Shown here piece after piece: positions 41,501 through 49,370 of a stretch of DNA of 64,000 nt (positions are counted from its first letter, which is position 1; each line of letters starts with the position of its first letter). This DNA is from Actinobacteria bacterium OV320 (GTDB lineage Bacteria; Actinomycetota; Actinomycetes; Streptomycetales; Streptomycetaceae). The notes under the pieces are model-generated. The model saw only the letters and a list, made by a program, of their open reading frames with translations. It had not been told where the DNA came from and did no database searches. The DNA is taken from positions 1 through 64,000 of the forward strand of contig LJCX01000038.1 in assembly GCA_001298545.1 (NCBI GenBank). Reading direction: 5' to 3'. A program made the translations under genes and the position numbers.

Positions 41501-42429
41501 CCTCCCCGGCCGCAACCAGGCCATCGCCCCCGGTGCGGGCCGCCACCATGTGGCCATCCGTGCCCGGCCCGCTGCGCGTACGGCCGCTGCCCCGCGAGGC
41601 CACCGCCTCCTACCTCACCCGCCTCGCCGCCACCTACCGCCTCACCCCCGCCCAACTCCTCGACGGCCACGGCATCACCGTCACCGGCACCGAGCACACC
41701 CCGCCCGCCGCCGAGATCCGCCTCAACGCCGAAGCCGCCCGCCGCCTGTCCGGCTTCACACGCATCCCCCTCACACACCTCACCCGCGCCCTGCCCCACC
41801 TGCGCCCGCCCGCACCCTCGTCGGCCAACACCGGCGCGCACGGCACGCCCACCGCCCACTGGCACGCCCTCGAGCCCGCCCTGCAGCCACTGCCGGCGTG
41901 CACCGCATGCACCATCCGCCGCAGCCCGCACACGGCAGCCCCCGCGTGGATCCACCCGCCGCCGGGCCTGCCCCGGAACATGATCTGCACCCGCCACCAG
42001 CAGGCCTCCAGCGACCCCCGGCATACCGCGCCCCTCGACATCCGCCCTGTCCCCGAACTCACCCAAGCCCACCTGCACGCCCGCCGCCGCCGGACACCGA
42101 CCTCCCTGAGCTGGGCATCGACGATCACAACACGCTGGTACGACCACCAACAGCACGTACACGAACGCTGGCACACACGCCTGCACCGGCTCACCGCCAC
42201 CAACCCCCACCTCGCCTCAGGCTCGGCCTCTCCCGCCCTGACCTGCCGCGAACTGATCACCTACCCCGAAACCCTCACCCTCGCCACAGCCCTCGACCGC
42301 CTGCCCCCCAACCCCCTGACCCGCACACACCAGACCGCCTTCCTCCACCAACTCGCCGACCGCCTCCAACTGCCCCGCCTCGCACCCGCCGACCACGACC
42401 TGCTCTGGAAACGCCTGACCACCCACTGA
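41497..42429 (+). CDS. tniQ: TniQ-family protein, second of two
   Basis: A 310-residue protein from GTG 41497 (GTGA overlap with tnsC). The TniQ domain reads LRVRPLPREATASYLTRLAA with an intact zinc motif (CTACTIRRSPH ... MICTRHQQA), and a winged-helix-like end (LQLPRLAPADHDLLWKRL). It closes the Tns operon. Unlike the copy at 33996 it keeps all zinc ligands and is directly coupled to TnsC, so it is the likely core target-selection protein of the element. Confidence 0.82.
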   Translation: MTSPAATRPSPPVRAATMWPSVPGPLRVRPLPREATASYLTRLAATYRLTPAQLLDGHGITVTGTEHTPPAAEIRLNAEAARRLSGFTRIPLTHLTRALPHLRPPAPSSANTGAHGTPTAHWHALEPALQPLPACTACTIRRSPHTAAPAWIHPPPGLPRNMICTRHQQASSDPRHTAPLDIRPVPELTQAHLHARRRRTPTSLSWASTITTRWYDHQQHVHERWHTRLHRLTATNPHLASGSASPALTCRELITYPETLTLATALDRLPPNPLTRTHQTAFLHQLADRLQLPRLAPADHDLLWKRLTTH

Positions 42430-42720
42430 ACCAACCCACGTGCCCCTGCTGCCCTGACCTCAGCAAATCGGCCGACAAGCCCTCGTACCTATAGGCGCGC
42501 CAACCAACCTGCGCAAAAACCGCCGCCCCACCCAACTCACTGCACAACACCAAACAGCCAGCTCAGCCCACATATCCACCGGCGCCAGACCCCCGACTCC
42601 GCAGGGCTCTCCCCCACCAAACGAACACGCCGCTCAATACAGCTGAACAACAGCAGGTCACAACCATGATCAATAAGCAACCACGTCAGCTACGCCACAC
42701 TGGGAACACTCGCTGCACTT
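42430..42720. other. Gap between tniQ and tap copy 2, no gene
   Basis: This stretch is Pro-codon-like, C-rich on the plus strand, and has no supported gene. I looked for inverted copies of TTGTCAC (GTGACAA) that would mark the right end of the Tn7-like element and found none; the closest word is GGTCACAAC at 42656-42664. Confidence 0.4.
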
Positions 42721-42810
42721 GGGCTGGAATGGGCACGCCAGGGCTAAATTATGGGGTAAGTTTGTGGTCAAGTTAGATTTGGATTTTCTTGCCTGAGTGA
42801 AGGTGCAGTC
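42721..42810 (+). promoter_or_regulatory. Conserved upstream region of tap copy 2
   Basis: The counterpart of 21506-21594: the same GGGCTGGAATGGGCAC opening, an AT-rich GATTTGGATTTTCTTG block and identical bases around the start codon. The small differences (TAAATTATGGGGTAAG here) lie in the part where a promoter -10/-35 could be. Confidence 0.55.
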
Positions 42811-44922
42811 ATGGCATCTGAGGAAGAGCTGTTCGCGTCCGTCGATGCTCTGCTGAACGAGGATCCGCATCTGCCGCCTCCGGCGGAGCGTGCCCGGCTG
42901 CGTGAGGCTGCCGGCATCACCCAGGCCCGCCTGGCCGCCGCGTTGAAGACGACGACTCAGTCGGTGAAGAACTGGGAGAACGGCCGGAGCGAGCCGAAGT
43001 CGCCGCGTCTGGATGCCTACCAGCGGCTGCTGAACGGGTGGGCGGCGAAGTACCCCGCCCCCGGTACAGCCCCGGCAGCCCCGGCGGTCTCGGTTGCCGC
43101 GACGGCGTCTGCTGAACCGGCTGCGTCCGGGGTGGGCCCGGCAAACGCGCCGCAGGCTCCCGCCGTTCCAGTCGCGGCGACGTCGCGCCCCGCCAGCGCC
43201 AGGCCCGCCGCGGCATCACGGCGTCCGGCGGCGAAGAAGGCGGCGCAGCCCGCAGCCGACCCGCGCTTCCCGCACGGCCCCCTCGCGGTCCTGGACGGTG
43301 ACGGCAGCGCGTACGGCGTCGACGGGATCGTGCTCGACTGCCCCGCGACAAGCGTGGTGGAGCTGGTGGAGTGGACGCTGCGCGAGTCCGGCCTCGGCGC
43401 GCCGCGTCTGCATCGCAACGGCAAGGACTCCGATCCGCTGATCGTCCTCACCGCCGCGGCCGCCGTGAAACTCGGACTCTCCGAGCGCCTGGAGGGTCAC
43501 GAGCAGCGGCGTTCTCTGCGGCTGCCGGAGGATCATCCGGTGGTCAAGCAGGTGGTGAAGGCGAAGTGGCGGCTCACCCAGCGCGGATTTGGGCCGTGGG
43601 CAAGGATTTATCGTAAGGTCCAGGGGCGCGAGCGTCAGTGTGTGCAGCTGGCGGTCCTGTCCTGGGACGCCCTCGATGCGCGGTCCTGGCCCGGCGTGGC
43701 GGAGATGGAGCCGGCCGACGTCGCCCGCGTCCTGGGGGTATATGCCACTCGGGTCATCACCCCGCGCGGGTCGACGGCCGTGTCCGGGCTGGAGCTGATG
43801 ACGGCGCTGCGGCCGCCCACCCGCGCGGTGCAGGACCCGCAGACGGGTAACTGGGTGCCCGGCCACAACCCCGGCTCGCTGGGGACGGAGCCGATGGACC
43901 CGGCGCCGCCAGAGGCCACCCCCGAACATCCCGTCGTCGTGAACTCCGGCTGGAGCGGCGGGTTCCTGGACGAGGAGGCCTACCAGTGGGTGCGTGACGT
44001 CAGCCTGCTGACGGATGAGGAGTGCACGCTGCCCTTCGCGGTCGGCCTGGATCTGAACACGGCGTTCCTTGCCGCCGCGGCCCGCCTGGTCGTCGGGCTG
44101 TCCGCCCCCGACCACTTCGTGGGCCCGAAGTTCAATCCGAAGATTCCCGGTTCCTGGCTGGTGGACCTGTCGCACGTCGAGGTGGACCCGCGTCTGCCGT
44201 CGCCGTTCACGCCGGACGGTACGCGGCCGACGGGACCTGCCTGGTATCAGACGCACACCGTGGCCTACGCCCAGGAGCTCGGCTACAACGTCGCTCCGCT
44301 GGAGGGGTATCTGCGCAGGGAGACCGGGGCGTATCTGGACCCGTGGCACGACCGGCTGAAGACCGCCTACGTCGACACTCTCGCCGACCTCGGCGTCACC
44401 AAGGACCTGGACGACCGCCAGTTCCTCGCCGCGATGGAGCGGCACAAGGACACCGACCCCGCGATGGCGGCCGTCCTCGCCGCCATCAAGGCCACCGTCA
44501 AGGGCGGCATCGGCAAGCTCCGCGAACGCCCCCAGGGCAAGCGTTACAAGGAGGGCGAGCGGTGGCCGGCCCTCCAGCGCCCCACCTGGCGCCCCGACAT
44601 CCGCGCCGCCATCATCTCCAAAGCCCGCGTCAACATGCACCGCAAGCTCACCAACATGGTGAAACTGACCGGCCTGTACCCCCTCGCCGTACTCTCCGAC
44701 TGCGTCGTCTACCCCTCCCCCGGCGCCTCACCACTGGACTTCCTGCCATATGCCGCCTCAGGCAAACCGCAGCCCGGCGCCTTCCGCCTCGGACCCACGC
44801 CAGGCCTGGCCAAACTGGAAGGCGTCCAGACGATGCTATGGGCGGTCGACCTGATGGAACAGGGCTACAACCCCGCCCGCCACATCAAGGGCGGCGACGC
44901 CGTCCTGGACGAGGGAGAATAG
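42811..44922 (+). CDS. tap: Telomere-associated protein Tap, copy 2
   Basis: A 703-residue protein, collinear and nearly the same as copy 1 from start to stop. The main difference is the Ala/Pro linker after the HTH, which is nine residues longer here (VPVAATSRPASARPAA). The HTH, the polymerase-palm-like motifs (GLDLNTAFLAAA, KATVKGGIGKLRERP, LSDCVVYPS) and the C-terminal end (YNPARHIKGGDAVLDEGE) are conserved. Tap recruits the terminal protein to folded telomeric overhangs. It lies directly downstream of a complete Tn7-like gene set, whereas copy 1 is downstream of a decayed one. Confidence 0.85.
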   Translation: MASEEELFASVDALLNEDPHLPPPAERARLREAAGITQARLAAALKTTTQSVKNWENGRSEPKSPRLDAYQRLLNGWAAKYPAPGTAPAAPAVSVAATASAEPAASGVGPANAPQAPAVPVAATSRPASARPAAASRRPAAKKAAQPAADPRFPHGPLAVLDGDGSAYGVDGIVLDCPATSVVELVEWTLRESGLGAPRLHRNGKDSDPLIVLTAAAAVKLGLSERLEGHEQRRSLRLPEDHPVVKQVVKAKWRLTQRGFGPWARIYRKVQGRERQCVQLAVLSWDALDARSWPGVAEMEPADVARVLGVYATRVITPRGSTAVSGLELMTALRPPTRAVQDPQTGNWVPGHNPGSLGTEPMDPAPPEATPEHPVVVNSGWSGGFLDEEAYQWVRDVSLLTDEECTLPFAVGLDLNTAFLAAAARLVVGLSAPDHFVGPKFNPKIPGSWLVDLSHVEVDPRLPSPFTPDGTRPTGPAWYQTHTVAYAQELGYNVAPLEGYLRRETGAYLDPWHDRLKTAYVDTLADLGVTKDLDDRQFLAAMERHKDTDPAMAAVLAAIKATVKGGIGKLRERPQGKRYKEGERWPALQRPTWRPDIRAAIISKARVNMHRKLTNMVKLTGLYPLAVLSDCVVYPSPGASPLDFLPYAASGKPQPGAFRLGPTPGLAKLEGVQTMLWAVDLMEQGYNPARHIKGGDAVLDEGE

Positions 44923-44927
44923 GCGTC

Positions 44928-45485
44928 GTGGGGGAGATCGACGACGCCATCGAACGCGCCGACCGCGAGAGCTTCACCCGCCAGCCGCCCAAGACCCTCA
45001 AGGGCAAGATCGGCTTCCTGCTCAAGCAGTTCGGCAGCGCCCGCGCCGTCGCGCGCGAGATCGGGGTCACCGCCGACTCCGTCAACCGCTACCGCCGCGG
45101 CGCCCGCAAACACGCCCGCCCTGACGTCGCCGCGAAGATCGACGACGCAGTACAGGCCCGCTGGCAGCCACTGGTGCGCAAACGCCGGCAGAGGCAGGCC
45201 GCCACCACCGGCGGGGTCACCATCGAGACGCGGGCCCGCTTCGGCTACACCGCACCCGTCGGCACCACCGACGACGGACGCTTCCGCCGCCTCACCGTCC
45301 ACCTGCCCCCCACCTACGCACAACGCCTCTTCGACGCCCGCGACACCGGAGCCAGCGACCAGGAAATGCGCGCCATCATCGCCGAAGGCCTCAAAGACGT
45401 GTACTTCCAAGACAGCGGCAGCCGCGCCCCAGGACTCTCCGACGTCACCCTCAACGACATCGACTACCTCGACCTCGACTACTGA
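44928..45485 (+). CDS. tpg: Terminal protein Tpg, copy 2
   Basis: A 185-residue protein from GTG 44928, five bases after tap. The N-terminus (GEIDDAIERADRESFTRQPP) and the C-terminal half (ARFGYTAPVGTTDDGRFRRL ... DVTLNDIDYLDLDY) are almost the same as copy 1, but the HTH differs clearly: AVAREIGVTADSVNRYRRGA against AVAQEIGVSQRSVERYRKGE, with further changes on both sides. The DNA contact surface has diverged faster than the rest, which suggests the two terminal proteins recognise different telomere sequences or Tap copies. Confidence 0.88.
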   Translation: MGEIDDAIERADRESFTRQPPKTLKGKIGFLLKQFGSARAVAREIGVTADSVNRYRRGARKHARPDVAAKIDDAVQARWQPLVRKRRQRQAATTGGVTIETRARFGYTAPVGTTDDGRFRRLTVHLPPTYAQRLFDARDTGASDQEMRAIIAEGLKDVYFQDSGSRAPGLSDVTLNDIDYLDLDY

Positions 45486-45771
45486 GGCACGGTCGCCGGT
45501 CCGACTCCGGCTGGCGCTGGCCGGGACCAACAGGTGTTTGAGCGGGCTTCAAAAGACGGGAACAGCCCACCCCTGGAAACCCGCGAGTGCGCGTCAGTAC
45601 CGCGTCGATGACGCGCGGCCCCGCCGTCGCGCATGGCCTGCCACCTGGCCCTCGTCACCCATTGCCGTCCCCTCCCGCTGCTGGCCGACCTCACCCTCTC
45701 CGTGAGGCACTCTCCTCGCCTGATCCGCCCGCGCCGCCGTCACGGGCTCTCGCCCTCACCGGCGGTCACCC

Positions 45772-46164
45772 CTACGGTGAGGCGCCCAGGCGGCTGAAGG
45801 CCCAGCGCAGCAGTTCCTGGTCGACGCGGGGGCGACCGGTGCGGGTGTGGCCGGTGCGGGTGTGGGCGGTCAGTCTCGCCCAGGCGCGGAAGTTGCCGTG
45901 TGCGGCGCGGCTGTCGGCGAAGGTGATGTCGTCGGGGTCGGCGTCGGCCCAGATCGGGTGGAACAGCGGGATGGTCTCGAGGACTTCGCTGGGGGTGAGG
46001 CGGGTGACGTGCTGCCAGATGAAGATGCGAGAGGAGAGCATCGCCTCGCGGCGCAGTACGGTGTGGCAGCCCTCGCCGCCGACGAAGATGATCGCGAGCT
46101 GGGTGGAGGGTTCATCCCACAGGTAGCGGAAGTGGCGCGCCCCCAGGAGGAGCCACGCATCCAC
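45772..46164 (-). pseudogene. C-terminal fragment of a transposition ATPase
   Basis: A 130-residue frame matching the last third of a TniB/TnsC-like AAA ATPase: FRYLWDEPSTQLAIIFVGGE, then LSSRIFIWQHVTRLTPSEVL, then FHPIWADADPDDITFAD and a Gly/Arg-rich end. Walker A and B are absent. It starts abruptly at 46164 where an N-terminal transposase fragment ends, so an internal deletion of more than 1 kb probably joined the two. Confidence 0.6.
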
Positions 46165-46594
46165 GTGGTGTCACCAGCTGCCCGGCACAGCTGGTCTCGG
46201 CCCGGGCCACCAACTGGCGGTGCACGGCGGAAGCGTTGCCGTGCCAGTACGCCAGCAGCACCCGGATCTCCCCCGTGACCTCGAACCGGCCACCGCCGCG
46301 CTGCCCGGGGCGGAGCGCGGCCCGCGGTGAGCGGGAGGCCTCCGCCAGCCACCGCCACACTGTCCGCTCCGACACCCCAAGGCACTCCCCGGCCAGGCGC
46401 ACATGCTCCCGCGACAGCCGCCGCTCACCCCGCAGCGCCAGCAGCCGACGCACCGTCGGCGCCCGCAACGCCCTCAACGACTCCACGCCACGCCCAGCAC
46501 ACCAGCCGGATCCCCCGGCGACGCCAGCACCTGCCCCTCCACCCCATCCCCCCTTCGCCCTCATCCGCTTGCGTGGAGCGTCGCCTTCTTCCAC
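46165..46594 (-). pseudogene. N-terminal fragment of a Mu-like transposase
   Basis: A minus-strand frame with a Gly-rich start and then a double HTH typical of the N-terminus of Mu/Tn552-type transposases: LRALRAPTVRRLLALRGERR, LSREHVRLAGECLGVSERTV, WRWLAEASRSPRAALRPGQR and LLAYWHGNASAVHRQLVARA. The frame loses similarity near 46180 and no DDE domain follows; the ATPase fragment takes over at 46164. It is the 5' part of the same decayed two-gene element. Confidence 0.6.
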
Positions 46595-46745
46595 CCCGTC
46601 ACCTCGTCGCCGATAGGCGACGACCCCGAACCAGGCGGGCGCGGTTCTGTGCGCAGCGTGCGGTGCCCTGTATCGGTTGGGAGAGGCGGCCCGCGGCTTT
46701 GCGGAGGATGACTTCGGCGAGGGCGCCGCGGCCGTCGTGTCAGCA

Positions 46746-47945
46746 TCAACCCCCGCGGTGAAGGGCTGGGTTCAGCTGATGGCCCTTTTCGCCCGCTGCT
46801 GCTTCCGGGCCGACCACCTTGCTGAGAATCAGGTCACGGACGGGTGGCGGCAGCACCCGTGGCATCTGAAGGATGTGCCACTGGCAGCCGGGCACCAGAT
46901 CGTCCAGCAACGCGAACATCTGACACTGGAAGAGCAGCATCAGCGCCGACAACGCGCCCTTCGACGGCGCCCAGCGGCGATCCCGCAGAGTCTCGCTGAC
47001 GGAGACCCCGGACGGCAGCAGCCTGCCGTGCAGCCACTCCTCGACGGCCTCGCCGAGCTGACCGGCGTCCAGCTCGCCCTCCACCCGCTGACACAGATCC
47101 AAAGCCCACTCCCGCGCCTGGGCCGCCGTGTGCCAGCCAGCCGCGAGGTCTTCCAGCGACGCCGTGTCGGCCAACGCCCGCAGGAGATCACGGGCGTCGC
47201 CGTCGGGGATGAAAGTGAGTGACCCGTCGTCCGCGATGATTTTGGCCGCGGCCTCCGGGACGTCCTCCTGGGTGGTCTCGACGAGCGAGGCAAACGGATT
47301 GGCCGCCATGCCCGGGCCCATGGCGCGCAGCAGGGCTCCGATGTCGTGCAGGGGGACGGAGCTGCCGAGAGTCGCGGACACGGCGGTCAGCGTGGCGTCT
47401 TGCGGTGTGAGCCGCGGCGGTTCGGCGTTGTGGTCCAACTCCACGAGTTCAGCGGGGCATTTGCCGAGGATGCGGGCGATGCGCTCATCAATGCGGCGTG
47501 CCCGGGCCGGGACAAGGGTCACGGTCTGGCCGCTGTCGGGAAGCTGGTGGGAGAGGCGGTCCAGCCGCTCGTCCAGGTTCAGGCCGTCGTCCGCGCCGTC
47601 ACCATCATCGGGAAGAGTGGCGGTGTCAACGGCGGTACGGAAGGCGGCGCGGACTGTCGCCTCCGGTACCGGGAGCCCTTCGGCGAACAGCAGCAGCGCC
47701 AGGTCCGTCGGCCGCTTGCCGCGCCCGGACATGCGGCCGAGAGCCACGACCAGGTCGAAGCTCTCGGGCGGCGGCGTGGACGTACTGCCGCGACCCTGGC
47801 CGAGGCCTCCGCCTGGGATGTTCCCGGGCAGCAGTCCGGCCCGCCGCCAACCGGCGAGCTGTTTGGCGGTGACGGTGAGATCGTGACGCGCTGCGTGATC
47901 GATGAGCTGCTGGTCGGCTGCGCTGGGGCCGTCGCTGGAAGACAT
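46746..47945 (-). CDS. Hypothetical protein with MerR-like N-terminus
   Basis: A 399-residue protein from ATG 47945. Residues 15-75 look like a MerR/excisionase-type winged helix (HDLTVTAKQLAGWRRAGLLP ... ESFDLVVALGR), followed by a long, mostly helical, acidic region without a recognised family (EEWLHGRLLPSGVSVSETLR). The end of an IS5-family element lies 42 bases before its start, so its native promoter has probably been cut off or replaced. A regulatory role is inferred from the HTH. Confidence 0.6.
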   Translation of the reverse strand: MSSSDGPSAADQQLIDHAARHDLTVTAKQLAGWRRAGLLPGNIPGGGLGQGRGSTSTPPPESFDLVVALGRMSGRGKRPTDLALLLFAEGLPVPEATVRAAFRTAVDTATLPDDGDGADDGLNLDERLDRLSHQLPDSGQTVTLVPARARRIDERIARILGKCPAELVELDHNAEPPRLTPQDATLTAVSATLGSSVPLHDIGALLRAMGPGMAANPFASLVETTQEDVPEAAAKIIADDGSLTFIPDGDARDLLRALADTASLEDLAAGWHTAAQAREWALDLCQRVEGELDAGQLGEAVEEWLHGRLLPSGVSVSETLRDRRWAPSKGALSALMLLFQCQMFALLDDLVPGCQWHILQMPRVLPPPVRDLILSKVVGPEAAAGEKGHQLNPALHRGG

Positions 47946-47986
47946 GGCGCGAAGGTAGCGGCGCCCGCACCGGTCGCGGACCGGTT

Positions 47987-48878
47987 TTACTGGCCCTAAC
48001 AAAGCCTCTGGACGTGCCGGTGGGTGATCAGGCAGACCGCGAGGCCGAGGAAGGCCTCATGGATGTCGTCGCGTCGTTCCCAGCGGATCCGTAGGCGGCG
48101 GAAGCCGTGCAGCCAGGAGATCGTCCGCTCGACGACCCACCGGAAGGTGCCCAGTCCCGTGCCGTGCGGCTGGCCACGCTCGGCGATCGCGGGCCGGATC
48201 CCGCGCTGCCGCAGGAGCCGGCGGTACTTGTCGTGGTCGTAGCCGCGATCGGCGAAGAGCATGTCGGGCCTCCTGCGCGGGCGGCCGACGACACCCGCGA
48301 CCGCTGGGATCTTGTCCAGCAGGGGCAGCAGTTGCGTGACGTCATTGCGGTTTCCGCCGGTCAGCGACACCGCGAGCGGGATCCCTTGGCCGTCAGTGAG
48401 GATGTGGTGTTTGCTGCCCGGGCGTGCGCGGTCGACCGGGCTGGGCCCGCTTTTGGGCCCCTGCGTGCGGCCCGGACGTGGGAGGAGTCGATCACCGCCC
48501 GGGACCAGTCCAGCTGGTTCTTCGAGCGCAGCTTGTTCAGCAACAGCTGGTGCAGCTGGTCCCAGACACCGGCGTCGTTCCATGCGGCCAGGCGGCGCCA
48601 GCACGTCATGCCCGACCCGAAGCCGAGCTCCTGGGGCAGGTACTCCCACTGGATGCCGGTATGCAGGACGAACAGGATGCCGCACAGGGCCTGCCGGTCG
48701 GGCACCCGCGGTCGCCCTTCCACCTGCTTCGGCGGCGGCTCGGGCAGCAACGGCTCGATGAGCGACCACAGTTCGTCCGACACGATCCACGGCCGCGACT
48801 GACGCTTCCCCATGACCACATCAACGAGCGATCAAGCAGACAGTCACATGGTCAACCCACTTTTGTTAGAGCCAGTAA
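47987..48878 (-). mobile_element. IS5-family insertion sequence
   Basis: About 890 bases bounded by imperfect inverted repeats: TTACTGGCCCTAACAAA at 47987-48003 and the complement of TTACTGGCTCTAACAAA at 48862-48878. It contains one two-frame transposase gene on the minus strand. I cannot see a clear target duplication. Insertion is just upstream of the hypothetical gene ending at 46746. Confidence 0.75.
47996..48819 (-). CDS. IS5-family transposase, two overlapping frames
   Basis: The first frame starts at ATG 48819 or close by (MGKRQSRPWIVSDELWSLIE) and holds the N-terminal DUF4096-like domain and the first Asp block (WSRAVIDSSHVRAARRGPKA). Near 48470 translation must slip to the second frame to continue with GPSPVDRARPGSKHHILTDG, DMLFADRGYDHDKYRRLLRQ (second Asp) and WVVERTISWLHGFRRLRIRW (Glu), ending at 47996. 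This two-frame form is normal for the IS427 group, where programmed frameshifting makes the full DDE transposase. Confidence 0.8.
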
Positions 48879-49370
48879 GGGCTGTAGGGACGCCTGTTCC
48901 CAGGTGAAATGATCTTCGCGTGGCTGGTGTGATCACAGCGTCTGAGCCGTCCTAATCCGGCAACAGCAACAGTCCTTGAGGGACGTGCATCCGACGGACC
49001 GTTCGACCAGTAGACGTGTTGGTCGCGATGGCGGTCACGTGGGTGTCGGGCCGACGCCTTGAGCCGTCTGGGGACTTGATCCCTATATCCAGAGCGGTGG
49101 GCCCGATGCTCTCGTGATCACCATCATCGTCAACACCGTCCACTTGATCACTCGTTGGTGAATGTGGTGCGAGCCCGCCGCATGGTGACCCCTCGTAATG
49201 CCCGAGTCTTCAGCTCCAACGCAGACCGGGGCCCGTGCGGTGAGCTGGTGCCACGAACAGCTGCTGAGGTGGCGGACCGGCCCCGTGCCGAGTCCTGGGA
49301 TTAGGTCGCTGCGTGGTCCCGCATGAGCTCGTGACCAGTACGAACACCCGAACACTGGGAGGGGAAGAAC
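48879..49370 (+). ncRNA. IS110 left non-coding region, candidate bridge RNA
   Basis: About 490 bases without a gene separate the IS5 element from the IS110 transposase. IS110-group elements are known to code a structured bridge RNA in the non-coding end before the transposase. The likely part is about 49190-49370, where several complementary blocks occur (for example GGACCGGCCCC at 49274 and GCAGACCGGGGCCCG at 49222). The RNA borders and its target and donor loops cannot be set by eye. Confidence 0.35.

Noticed and set aside
42430..42720. Right end of the complete Tn7-like element just after tniQ
   Set aside because: No inverted TTGTCAC copies are present here, so the end cannot be placed from the sequence alone.
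45479..45771. Small open frames on both strands between tpg copy 2 and the ATPase fragment
   Set aside because: Their translations have no domain sense or start signals; I treat the stretch as non-coding.
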